From Artemisia argyi (Eukaryota; Streptophyta; Magnoliopsida; Asterales; Asteraceae), in assembly GCA_030686995.1 (NCBI GenBank), contig CM060687.1, positions 163,951,323 through 164,015,322 on the forward strand: DNA of 64,000 nt, written 5' to 3'. The notes beneath the pieces were generated by a model that was not told where the DNA came from, did not search any database, and saw only the letters and a program-made list of their open reading frames with translations. This document shows, piece by piece, positions 1 through 11,682 of this stretch (position 1 is its first letter; the number at the start of each line of letters is the position of its first letter). A program made the translations under genes and the position numbers.

Positions 1-1244
1 CATATTCATCAGTGAAGCATAAGCCTCTTTCAGGAGCTTCAAGGACCGCATTGTTCACGAACGTGATCCCTTCAGGAAGCGACCTGTCACACTCTAACCC
101 TGGTACTTTGATCTCAGGCTCCATCTCAATTTGCTTCCTTTTCCTCTTGGAAGCCTTAGATGGAGCAGTCTCTTCTGCTGAGTCAGGAAAAAGTGGGGGA
201 ATGTTAAGAGCCTCAGGCATTGCTCTCAGTCTGTCGTACCTATCCTTCAGTGATTCGAGAAGTTTAGGTACCATAACATTGTTCTTTTTGGCAATGATAG
301 AACGAAGCTCATCAAGCTCAGTGATGCCAAAGTCAACAAACTTGAAAGGCTTATGGATGTCAAGTATTCTTTTATCACGTCCCCTGAAGACGGTGACCAC
401 TGCAGGATCGGTGTTTCTGTGGATTTGAATGTCAGTGATGGTTTCAGGTCTTAACCTTTCTTTCATCACCCAAGTATACTTTTCGACCCTGTGTTTTCTG
501 ATTTGAGCGTCCTTCCTGAGCCTTTTTAAAGGTTGCACCAACTTGCACAGTTGCTAGTGCCTCAGTATCCAAACCAATCTTTTCAGCTTCCTCATGAACA
601 ACCTTAATAAGAGCAGGCTTGCTCATTCTCTCTTCTTCAGCCACCTTGAGTAGTGTCTCAGTCCTTTCCATGTGAGCTTGAATTTCGTCATGAGTGAGAT
701 GATGTACTGCTCCATTGATTTCAAACGAGACTCTGATAGGTGCATCAGGGTCAAATCTGACCAAGGTTGAGGCTAGCTTGAGCACAATTTCAGGACTAGA
801 GGTGGTAGCAATACTTTTGCCTCTTTCCTGTCCGAGAGAAGAGGAGACTGGTTCCTCCTGTGGTGGAACTTCAGTGATTGGTGTGGCTTCAGTGACATGC
901 TCCCCCTCAGTGTGAGAGGGTTGTCCAGCTTCTTGTTCAATAGTATTAGGGGCTTCAGTAGCATTCTCCCCCTCAACATTTGCCTGAGTGTCAGTAATGG
1001 CAAGTGTTGGCTGTACTGAAGAAGAAGTAGATGCTCCCTTGAAGGCTTGAAAAATTTCAGTCATCATAGACTTGATCTCCTGAGTATCCTGCTGAATGAT
1101 GGACACCCTGGAGTCAAGTGCAGCCTGTGCATGTTCAAGAGCTGTCATCCTGGATCCCAAGGTCCATGCCAGAGAAGTAGACCGTTGGGACTGAGCTGTC
1201 ACTGATTCCTCCATTTTGATGAAGGAAGATTTGAGAGACTCCAC
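1..1244 (-). pseudogene. env-position accessory ORF of the copia element, C-terminal coiled-coil part
   Basis: The minus strand between 1244 and 444 encodes about 266 residues. An N-terminal heptad-like segment is followed by a long acidic Glu/Thr/Pro-rich linker (about residues 70-150) and a charged helical segment rich in Glu, Lys and Arg. The frame shifts near 470-490, after which a second open stretch continues leftwards past position 1 and ends in a Lys/Arg-rich patch near 150 (RKRKQ type). I recognise the overall pattern from accessory ORFs downstream of pol in Asteraceae copia elements. The function of this protein is not established; its position matches the env-like gene of Sireviruses. 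It is broken by a frameshift and cut by the window edge. Confidence 0.7.
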
Positions 1245-1335
1245 AGTAGTTGTGAGACCCTGAAGATTAGAACCCCTTCAGCAAGTCAAGTAACTCAGTG
1301 AGAGCCACTGAGTTTACCTGATACGTCTCAGATGC

Positions 1336-2547
1336 CTAAAGTAGATTCCTGGTGAGTTCAGGATCATCCTTGACTGATTCTTGAACCGACTGAACCCCTA
1401 CATTCAGTTGGTTGAGGGTTATCAAAAACTGATTCAGGCGAGTGATCATCTGTGTCAGGGAGTGGTTGACTGAGGCATGTTGTTCCCTGACATCTTCATC
1501 GAAGTCTTCGACAGCATCTTTGAGATTATGATAGTGAACCGCCTGTTCAGTGTGCATGTCAAAGACCTCATCAGTGACCCCCCTGTACAAAATGTTAGTA
1601 ATCTTTTTGATGAATTTGGTGAAGGTTTTCACGGTGAGAGGAGCCTGATCATCTCCTGAGGACTCTGGCTCGGAATGTGTGTCAGCATCGTCATGGTTAG
1701 AAGATTGAGGAGACTGAGGAATTGGTTCAGGGACTATCTCCTCAAGCTCCATGTCATCTCTGGCCTTGAAGACTTCCTCATCACTGTTGAATTCATCATC
1801 AGAGTACAAGACTGCCTGAGCTTCAGCTAGGGACTGAATCTGCAAAGTAAGGTTATCCGGCTTCTCTTCATAAGAAGACTTGCCTTCGTTATGGCCAGGT
1901 CCTGACCCCTCAAATCCGGTAGATTGGGTTTTATCTACCTGGTCCTCAGGGTCATTTCCCGAGTTATGCGCACCTTCGGGGGTGGTTGTGAGTTCCATAT
2001 CAGCGGGTGGTATGTGTCCCTCTGAATCTTTGTCCCTCGTGACCCCTTCAGGCACTTATGGGTGTTTCTTAGTACCATCACTAGGAGCCGTGAATGTTGT
2101 GTCCCTATCAGCGGGTTGTATGTTTCCCTCTGAGTCTTTGGGATGAGTTTTTGTGCCCTCAGACAAAAGCTTTGATTGGCGAATGTCCTCATCAGGCACC
2201 TGAGTCGTTATGCCCCCCTTTCCAACAGACTTGTGCTGGCCTGTCGAAGATTTAGGGGCGAGAACTCCCTGTTGCTTGGGTTGTGATTTACCCAAGCCTT
2301 TGGAAGGATGTGAATGTTTGTGGGTCCCCTTCTCAGTGGAGTAGTGCTGCCCCACCGAGGGTATAGGACCCCTTACTCCTTGATACTCTGGTTGTGATTT
2401 GCCAGAGTCTTTAGCAGGATGTAAAGGTTTAGTTGGTTCCGACCCCACTGACTTGTTTATGCCAGCAGGGCCTTTGGGAACGGGTTCGCCCGAGGACACT
2501 GAGTGTGATGTCTCAGTGCCCTCCGTTGGCCTTTGTTTTGTGGCCAA
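1336..2547 (-). pseudogene. env-position accessory ORF, low-complexity repeat linker
   Basis: One minus-strand frame runs from 2547 to 1336 with a single in-frame stop (TAA, 2058-2056). The first part contains two degenerate copies of a roughly 40-residue unit centred on GKSQP (about 2480-2220). A further pair of related units, with DSEG and PAD cores, flanks the stop codon. The second part is very acidic and ends in a hydrophobic heptad-like segment. Composition and place, between the conserved 2580-3578 domain and the coiled-coil block, say it is the middle of the same accessory protein. It is out of frame with the upstream block, so at least one frameshift lies near 2550-2580. No known enzymatic motif is visible. 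Confidence 0.6.
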
Positions 2548-2579
2548 AGATTGGCTAATGATCCTGATGGTGTCGGCAG

Positions 2580-3578
2580 TCAGGGTCTGTTGTTGTTGCC
2601 CCTATTGTTAGGCTTAGGGGTAGAGGTCTCAGTGGCGAGTGGCTTGGGTTGAGCCACCTTCCTGGACCCCTGTCCCTTCTTCCTCTTCACCTTTTTGGTG
2701 GGAGAGGGAATTAGTGAAACTATGTTGTCACCCTGGATAGCAGTCAGCATGTATGTGGTCAGGGTGACAGGTGTTACCTCATTAGGGTCACGTGAGTAGT
2801 TTGCCTTATGTAAGACATCAGGTTCAAAGCCGACACTATCAGGCTTGATATACTCAGACCCTAGTAGGTCATTCAGGGCACAGGAAATGAATCTAGGGTA
2901 AGACATGTGTTTTTGCCTAGACTTCCCACCTAATTTGCCTATGAGGTCCCTGAAGATAATTTCTCCAAGGTCAATCTTTTTACCCTCAATGAGACAGTAC
3001 ACTATCATTGATTGAGTAGTGTTTAGTTGCTCAGTTGAGGACTTATTCCCCCCAAGGACCTGAATTACAAATGTCATCACGATCCTCCAAGGGGCAGGGA
3101 ACCATGTTTTGATGATGGGGGCTTTGTTCAGTAGGGCCCCTGGAGTAACATCAGGATGATGCTTATCATAGGGCCCTAGTTCTAAGAGGAGTTGTTTAAC
3201 CTCCTCTTCAGTGGGTGGGGCTACAAAAGTCTCAGTGTAGTCAAGGCCAGTGGCTTTGACAAAGGTATTGTAGTCAAGAATAAGGGACTTAGTCCCATTC
3301 TTCACTGAGAACTTGATTTTGGCCTCCTTTGGCGCATCAGGGTTTTCAACCACCGCTAAGCACCAAAATTCCCTCAAGTAGTCATGATAGATGACTGAGG
3401 GGGTCTTTGTGAATGTGGTGGTGAGAAAACAGTTTTGTAGGAACTTCACCACATCCCTATATTCAGGGAACCCTTCAGAGTAGGCAAAGTTCCCCACCAC
3501 ATTATTTTTGGTGAGGTCTACGCTTTCCATTTGGAATTCCACATTGGGTGCGTATTTTATGACCTTTGAAGATGCCAT
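2580..3578 (-). pseudogene. env-position accessory ORF, conserved N-terminal domain
   Basis: I place the start at the ATG at 3578-3576 (MASSKVIKYAP); an open frame continues upstream to 3641 but adds only a poorly supported leader. The ~330-residue product has a globular half with motifs such as VIYHDYLREFW, WRIVMTFVIQVLGG and SYPRFISCAL, then a basic tail (KKVKRKKGQG). I know this domain from the accessory ORF following copia pol genes in Asteraceae genomes, where it is usually annotated only as retrotransposon or hypothetical protein. It has no transmembrane segment or signal peptide that I can see, so calling it an envelope would be unjustified. The block itself is open, but the downstream parts are out of frame. 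Confidence 0.75.
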
Positions 3579-4206
3579 TTTAGTTTGATAAAAAGGTCTG
3601 GTTTTGAATAAAGAAGAAGCACACACAGATTTTGAAAGCAAATGAGTTCTTGAATTAATTTTGCAAGAGTTTTGTTAAGATTTTAAAGCGTGTGTGTGTT
3701 CTTCTTTGTGGGGGTATTTATAGGGTGGGAATTAGGGTAGTGATGTTGCGGATACCAAAGGTTTAAATTATTCAACCAAAACGGCATAATAATGTTGGTT
3801 TGATATCCGCATTAAATATCACGATTCCCATTACCCCTATTTTCTCTCATATCGTGGGTGAACAGTTGTGCGGCTCTGCAAATAATGCACTTTTGCAGAG
3901 AAAAATCATCACAACTTTTGTGTGTGAGGGAGCATTTAATGCTCAGTGGTGTTTGGTGAGAGAGATGTGGGGGCCCAAGGAGTGGATGCCAGTTGAGTAA
4001 GTGACATATATTCCCATATTTAATAGGATTCAGTTACCTACCTGGGACATTAACTAACTAAGTACTTAGAGCATTTAGTTAGGGTATTCAATGCCATTTT
4101 TCATCCTGAGCCCCCCGAATGAATTTTCATTCGAATAAAAAAGGAGTTTTCAGGAAGGGTGTGATCAGGGACCTAGAGAATTTACATCAGGTTGGAACAC
4201 TTTTGA
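3579..4206 (-). other. Non-coding spacer between copia pol and the accessory ORF
   Basis: About 630 bp without a supportable gene. On the minus strand it lies after the pol stop and before the accessory ORF, where the leader of a spliced accessory transcript would be expected in a Sirevirus. It includes a small inverted repeat (CGAATGAA/TTCATTCG, near 4115-4133). Confidence 0.5.
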
Positions 4207-5388
4207 TCAGTTTCCTGATTCTATGTCCAACATGCCCAATTCAGCTTTCAATCTTGTGAAAGTGGGTTCATCCAAAGGTTTTGTGAAGATATCAGCTAGC
4301 TGATATTCAGTGGGGATGAAATGTAGTTCAATTTCTCCATTAGTGATGTGGTCCCTGATGAAGTGGTATCTAATGTCAATGTGTTTGGTTCTTTGATGAA
4401 GTACTGGATTGTTTGAGATGGCTATGGCACTTGTATTATCACAAAAAATAGGTACCATCTTATACTGAATGCCATAGTCACTCAGTTGGCTCTTCATCCA
4501 TAGTACATTTGCACAACATCCTGCCGCAGCCATATATTCAGCTTCAGCTGAGGACATGGCCACTGACTGTTGTTTCTTTGTACTCCAACACACAAGTTTA
4601 CCACCAAGAAATTGGCAGGATCCTGAAGTACTTTTCCTATCCATATTACATCCTGCATAGTCAGAGTCAGTGTACCCTTTGAGATCAAATCCTGAACATT
4701 TTGGGTAATACAAACCAAGGTTTGGAGTACCCTTTAGGTACTTGATGATTCTCTTGACAGCAGTGAGATGTGATTCTTTAGGGTCAGCCTGATATCTTGC
4801 ACACAGGCAGACTGAGAATTGGATATTAGGCCTTGAGGCAAGTAAGTACATCAGGGAGCCAATCATTCCTCTGTATTGGGTTTGATTCACTGATTTTACA
4901 GTGAGATCAGGGCCAAGGTTGTTTGGAGGAACCATAGGAGTTTTTACTGAAGAGCAGTCAGTGAGCTCATACTTCTTCAGTAGGTTCCTGAGATATTTTT
5001 CTTGGAAAATGGATATTCCTTTTTCAGTTTGTTAAATTTGGAGTCCAAGAAAGTATGTGAGTTCACCCATCATGCTCATTTCAAACTTTGTGGTCATCAG
5101 TTTTTTAAACTGTTTGCAAAGTTTGTAACTTGTTAAGCCAAAGATGATGTCATCAACATATACTTGGACAAGAATGACATCATTCTTTGTTCTGTAGATG
5201 AACAGTGTGTTGTCAATCTTTCCTCTGACAAACTTGTTTTGGATCAGGAAGGCTGAAAGAGTTTCATACCATGCCCTGGGTGCTTGTTTCAGTCCATAAA
5301 GGGCTTTGTTAAGCTTGTAGACATGGTTGGGGTATTCACTACTTTCGAAACCAGGAGGTTGTTGCACATAAACATCTTCTTTGATGTT
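4207..5388 (-). pseudogene. copia pol, 3' half: reverse transcriptase and RNase H
   Basis: Minus strand. The segment from 5388 carries the RT core: the QPPGFE and LYGLKQAPRAWYE motifs, then the catalytic YVDD box (YVDDIIFG). Reading is disturbed near 5030, where a stop follows FLGLQI. It resumes in another phase at about 5000 and continues into RNase H (GYTDSDYAG with catalytic Asp, then SSAEAEYMA and TKHIDIRYHFI) to the stop at 4207. The first codons abut the 5-bp duplication ATGTT at 5384-5388, and the missing upstream RT sequence is found on the far side of the inserted solo LTR at 9280. So this is one pol gene split by an insertion, with its own frameshift as well. Confidence 0.92.
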
Positions 5389-8300
5389 TGATGAGTGTCT
5401 AAATACTCATCATTTTATACCAATCTGAGCTGCCAAAACATACAAAAACACTCAAATATGCATCAAAATACTTAAAATATCTTAAAAGTGTGTTTTATAT
5501 GTTTCAAATGCAAAATATGCAAAAACAGATGAAAAACGTACAAAGTTTGCATAATTGGCAGTTTCAGTCCCTCAAGTTTCATAAATTGGCAAAACTAGTC
5601 CCTGGTTATTCTAAAAACATGAAAAAGTCACCAAAGGTCCTTTTTAATCATAAAGTTACATATTTAGTCCTTTGGTGCAAAGTTTCACAAAATTACAAGT
5701 TTAGTCCCTGTACTTTGGAAAATTGACATAAATGGTCCCTGGGATGTTAAAAACTTTGTGAAAATCAATTTTAGTCCTTGTATTATTAATCTTTTGCAGG
5801 AATGGTACTTGGGTGAAAAGTTTGGAGAAATTGCAAAAAGGCCCCTCAACTTTGCAAGTTTGGCAAAAATAGTCCCCGGATATTTAAAAAAAATGAAAAA
5901 TATAAAAAATACCCTTGTACTATTCACACTTAGCAAGAAAAACCCTTGGAATAATTTTGGAATAGTTGCAACTCACACCCCTCAACTTTCAGCTTGTTAC
6001 ATTTTTGGTCCTTGTGATTATCTTAAACTAAAACCAACCGGACCTTAAATATAAACAACCCAACCCACAATCCAATCCCAAGCCCACTCTTTTATTTACC
6101 CTGGCCCAATCCCAAGCCCAACCCACTTTTTAAATAAATAAAACCGGGGTCAACATACCAGTCAACCCCCTTCCCCTACCTTTTTCCCTCCCACACCACT
6201 GAGTCACCAATACCACCTCTACATCCCTGGTTTCTTCACCACCTCACACCCCAGCTGTCCTACCCACTCTCCCCTTGTCCTCCACGCCTCACCAAACCCA
6301 TTTAATTGCCCTTAAAACCCGTACACGCTACCCCTATGACTTTGGCGCCAAGTTTCTTATTTAAACGGCCAAGATCAATCAAACCTTATCAACGGCTCAT
6401 ATATGGTGGGAAATGACAAAGTGGGTCCCATAAACCTCTAAAGTCTCTACAAAAGGAAGAAGAGGCAGTGGTGAAGATTTATTAGAGTATTGTAGGAGTA
6501 GTTTAATCGTAGTTAATATAGAATCCAATCTAGTTGTAATCTTGGAATTAAAAAGCTTGTATTCTGTTATATTAATGTAATTTAAACTTTTGTAATCATC
6601 AATTTCAAGTTTCATTGTGTATCTCAGATTATGCAATTTTTCTTTATTTCAAAAATCACAAAAAGCTCAACTGTTGTTGTTAGTTGTTGTTAAGTTAGTT
6701 CATAAGCTCATATAAGCTCTGACAAAGCTTAAATAAGTTTTAGAATACCTTAATTGTCTGTTTAGCTATAAATAAAAAAAATACCAAAAATAATAAATTA
6801 AATAAGAGAAAAATAAAAAAATAGTGTTTGAGAAAGAAGAAGGACTGAGCAAGGTGCAATTTGGAGTGTTCTGGTATTAGTAACCTTGTGGAAGGTTGTT
6901 AGGTTGGTTCACAGTTCTTGGTTCATTGTGTCTCAGCATAATCCATTAGTAAGCATTTACTCAATTTTTGGCATTTCATTATTTTATTGTTGTTAGCTAC
7001 TAATTTTTGTTCTTTTGTGTTCATTCAGTAGTACTTAGCCATAATCTAGCATAAGATAAGTATCTTGTTATTTGATATTAGTAAGTTGCTTGAAAATTTA
7101 TTTTCACAGTCAATTAGAATAGATTTGTGATTTCTAGGTTTTAGTTGTAATAACCTGTGGTATTGTGTTCAAACTAGTTTATAACATCAGTATAAATTAT
7201 TTGGAATCATTCCCTTGGTCTATCTCAGCCTTTTATATTGGAAATAAAAAACAGTTGGTTATTAAAGGGGTGTTTGGCTCAGCTTGATACTGAGTATGTT
7301 TGGTGTCATTAGTTATCTAGGTTAGTTTAAACATAATAATTTAGGTCATATTAGGTTGTAGTAATCTCAAAACTCAGGTCTTAAACATTAAAAAGTCAAA
7401 ATCAATAGCAAACATCAATTATGGTTAACTGTTACACAATTAGTACTCAAATACTTGCTCAATAGCTCATAAGTGATTCATGTAGCTTATTCCAGTCTTA
7501 AATTAGCTTATTATAATAGTTACAGCTTATTAGAAGCTTTAGAAACTCATAAAAGTCAAATCTCTAGTTTTTATCAAAAAGTCAAATTGTGCCTTACTTA
7601 GTTTTTTCCAAACTAGTGGGAATTTTAGAGAATTTAATAGAAGGATTTAGGTCTTGTAATTTTGTGGATTAGTAGTCTACCACTTCAACTTCAAGGTCTC
7701 AGTACCCTTTTATTTTTAGTAATTTTGTTGTGGGTCCCACCCTTGCTCAAAGTAACCTGCAGGGCAAGGTATTGCCCTGCTCCATCAGACTCAGGCCACC
7801 ACCACTACTTAGTGGTGGTTTTGTGACCACCTCAGTGGGCCCCACACCATAATCTTAGGTTCTCCCAACCCCCCTTCTACCAGGGAACAACCATTGACCA
7901 ATTGTTTGACCCAATACCCAGTGGACCCCACTTAGTTTTGCTCCCCAAATCTGTCCCCAAAACTGTCTCAGAATGCAATAAGCAAACTGCTTATTTGTGT
8001 TTTGTAGCTTATTGAAGCTGCTTATTTGTGCTATCCTTGCTTAATATAGTTCATCTAACTCAGGGGAACAAACTTTTACCATTATGGGTCCCACATAAGC
8101 TCAGTAGAGCTTATTTGCTTAGTTGGTCAACTTTGGTCAACTGCTTAAGTTGTTAGCTTATATCTAGCTTATTTTTAAGTTGTAAAATAGTTGTTTTTAC
8201 AAAAGTTGTTTATTTTTAAGTATAATATAGTTTTGTAAAATAAAAATCCAGAAAAATCAACATAAAAATAAGTGATAGTTTCTATTTAATTTAATTTAAT

Positions 8301-9279
8301 TTTAATTTTCATTTTTAGATTTTTATTAAGTAAGTTGTGTTTTTATATTTTTATTAATTTCCTTTTTGGTTAAAGTATTTTTAATAATTTTCTCAGATTT
8401 TTATTTTGTAATTTGATATTTATTAGAATTAAAAATAGTTTTATTAATAATTAATCAATAATTAAGTTATAAATAGTATAATTAATTTTTATAAGGTAAT
8501 ACCTAGTTTTTATATTTTTCCTAGCTTTTAAATGTTATAAAATAGTTTTATAATTTTTTTCATAATTTTCTAAGTCATTTTAGTATTATTAATAATTTAA
8601 ATTAATTTAAATAGTTTAATTAAGATAATTAGTTTCTAATTAATAAAAAATCCATAAAAAGACAAAAATATTTATTTTTATTTTTTATACTTTCTTCAAG
8701 TTCATTTTAAGTTTTAGAAATTATTTTTATAAGTTTTTAGTTTAATTTGTAGTGTTTATCAATTTTTTGTTTGATTTAAATTAGTTTTAATTAAATAGTT
8801 AAATAGTTTTTAATTAAATAATTAATAATAAATAATAAAATAATCTAAAAAATAGTTTTCTTTTTAATTTAATTTTATTTTAAGTTTAAGTTTATAGAAT
8901 TTTCATTTTTAACCCCTGTAGTTTATTTTTCTTTAAAACTCACCTTTTTCTCAGCACGCAATCGCGTCTGATTTTTAATTTAGTTCACGTTTATACGTTT
9001 TAAATATCTAGGTTTCACGTAATCATTCCATTAGCTTAATTAAGTCATTTTACTTTTTAAACCTTAGTGTAATCACTCACACACACTTTTATACCTTTCC
9101 TGTTCACTTTCACTCAATCACAGATTCGTTTTGAATAAAACATCGCACACCTCGTTGGGACATTACGACCCGGGGAAACACTGTATTCCACGGAAGCATT
9201 TGCCTCAGCTGTTTGACTATTGTAATTGACCATTCACAAGTGGTTGACCAATAATCGTCTGACCGTTTGAGGCGAATCA
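5389..9279 (+). mobile_element. Solo LTR (3.9 kb) of a giant-LTR family inserted in copia pol
   Basis: The sequence starts TGATGAG and ends CGAATCA, giving a TGAT/ATCA terminal inverted repeat, and is flanked by perfect 5-bp duplications ATGTT (5384-5388 and 9280-9284). Reading the minus strand across the duplication rejoins the RT of the host copia element, which fixes both ends. The first 24 nt form a hairpin. Next comes a block of loosely periodic GTCCCT-type units (about 5480-6030), then pyrimidine-rich DNA, then very AT-rich DNA dotted with AGCTTA motifs. No coding sequence longer than chance is present. The layout matches the LTR at 19424-25137 in reverse orientation, so it is a solo LTR of the same superfamily. 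Confidence 0.88.
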
Positions 9280-9284
9280 ATGTT

Positions 9285-11613
9285 ACCATTCAGGAATGCA
9301 CTTTTAACATTCATTTGGTAAACTTTAAAGTTCATGTAAGTTGCATAGGCAAGGAAGATCCTGATGGCTTCCATTCTAGCAACAGGTGCAAAGGTATACC
9401 TTCCTGTTGATTATATTCTTTGGCAACCAGTCTTGCTTTGTTTTTGATGACTATGCCATTCTCATCGGTCTTGTTTTTAAAGACCCATTTCATACCAATG
9501 ATTAAAATACCCTGGGGGCATTCAACAAGGATCATGACATCATTTCTGTCAAATTGTTCCAATTCATCTCTCATGGCCTGAACCCAACTTTCATAGGTCA
9601 AGGCTTCTTTGACATTTTTAGGTTCAATCTCTGAGAGATAGTCAGCATAAATACATATATTGGCCGTGGCGGCCTTGAGTTTAGCAGCCTTGCTTCTTGT
9701 GAGCATGCCTTCAGTGGGTTCACCAATGATGTTCACAAGCTCAATGATTTTGGATCTAGTCCAGCTATCCTGAGGCTTGGGATAGGAATTTGAGCTTGAA
9801 GGAGCCTGATTAGGTTCAGACTCAGGAACATGAGGTGACACATCACTATGTGCTTCAGTGACATTTGTAGGAACAGTTTGCTCTGAGGGTTCCTGAACAA
9901 TTAGTTCAGTGGTTTCAGTCTCATTTGAGACATGCTGAGTTTCAATAAACTCACTGATAGGTGGTTGGGGTAGATTGTGAGGAATGATGTAATAGGAGAC
10001 GTCAGCATCAGCTTGGTATTGGGTTGAGGGATTGTTCTCAGGATGATACTCATCAGGAGGATACCTTGATGAGTCATCAATACCAATTTCTTCTACTGAG
10101 GAATTTGAGAACCTGATGGATTCAGTGCTCTCATCAACAGTAATGTGATAAGTTTCCTCAGTTTGTTGTCTCCTTGTGTTGAACACCCTGAAGGCTTTAG
10201 AAACCAGGGAATATCCCAGGAAGTATCCATCATCAGCTTTGGCATCAAATTTACCCAAGTGGTCCTTGTGATTATGTATAAACACAGGACACCCAAATAC
10301 ATGAAAGTAGCTGATGTCAGGAATCCTTCCTTTGAATATCTCATAAGGAGTCTTATTGTGCCTTTTCACAATGATTGACCTATTTTGAGTGTAGCAGGTT
10401 GTTTTAACTGTCTCAGTCCAAAAATGTTTTGAGAGGACTGAGCCATTTAACATTGTTCTTGCTGCCTCAATGAGTGTTCTATTTCTCCTTTCAGCTACTC
10501 CATTTTGTTCAGGAGTATAGGGAGAAGTGAAATTTTGAGAAATTCCTTTCTCATCACATAAACACTCAAGGTCTTGGTTTTTGAATTCAGTGCCATTGTC
10601 AGTCCTGATCTGTTTAACTTTGACATCATTTTGATTTTCAATGTTCCTGACAAATGACATGATGGTTTCAGCTGCCTGACTCTTTTTGGTCAGGAAGTAA
10701 ACCCAAGTATATCTTGAGTATTCATCCACTATGACCAGAGTATACTTCTCATGGTGAATGGACATTGGACTGACAGGTCCAAAAAGGTCCATATGAAGAA
10801 GATGTAGGCAGCTTTTGATGGAAAAGGTTTGTTTGGTTTTAAATGATGCGCTATGGTGTTTTCCTTTTTCACAAGCAGAACAAGGCTTGTCTTTGGTATA
10901 CACCAGGGATGGAAGGCCCATAACTTTGTTTTGTTTGGCCAGGTTGTTGATGCTCTTGAAGTTGAGATGAGAGAGTCTCCTATGCCATAGCCAGTTGATT
11001 GTCTCACTTGCCTTTGAGAATAGACAAGTCCCATTCTGAGTCAGGGATGACATGTCAAGGACATATACATCATCCCTCCTAGGGGCAATCAACATAACTT
11101 CCTTATTGGCATTAAAGATGGTCCCTCTCTTGTCATCAGACTGAACTATGTATTTGGCATCACATAGTTGGGAAACACTTATCAGGTTGTACTTGAGACC
11201 ATTAAAATAAGCTATTCTTGTAAAAACTATACCATTGCAATTTATTGAACCATAACCTTCAGTGAGAGCTGATGAGTTATCACCAAATACTACTTTAGGT
11301 CCTGGTTCTTCCACATATTTGTGCAGAAAACTTTTCACACCAGTCATACTTCTGGAGCATCCACTGTCTAGATGCCAAGTAGGATCCTTGATGTGTTTCT
11401 GCACAAATAGTAAACTGGGTTAGTTTTTCTTGTTGACCCACTTTCTGAAGTTGTGTAACCTGAGCTTCCACATGTTTTACATTTTGTGGAGGTTGATGCC
11501 TCAGGTGACTGAGAAGTGTTGGTCTGGTTTTTCCTTCTGGACTGAATAATTTTGTCATGTCCCCTGGTTTCATGGGAGGGATCTCCACAGATGTCACAGC
11601 AATCTTTCATCAT
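9285..11613 (-). pseudogene. copia pol, 5' half: protease, integrase, start of RT
   Basis: From 11404 leftwards a 690-codon frame shows the aspartic protease motif (HLDSGCSRSMTG), the GAG-pre-integrase block (LWHRRLSHLNF), integrase (HMDLFGPV, RTDNGTEF, SPYTPEQNGVAERRNR) and the start of RT (WVFKNK, ARLVAKEYNQQEG). Near 9400 a short deletion after QQEG throws the frame off, and the correct phase (LAYATYMNFKVYQMNVKSAFLNGN) reappears in another frame up to the solo-LTR insertion site. Two overlapping frames between 11613 and 11295 carry Cys-His clusters (CDICGDPSHETRGH) belonging to the gag-protease junction and are also frameshifted. Confidence 0.9.
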
Positions 11614-11682
11614 ACAATCATCAGGAAGATGATCATTGAAACCACAGTGAGGACATGGCGAGAAAGGCTTAGCCTTCAGTCT

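Noticed and set aside
12..428. Plus-strand open frame over the left edge
   Set aside because: It is the complement of the copia accessory coding region read on the minus strand; its own residue pattern is not protein-like for any family.
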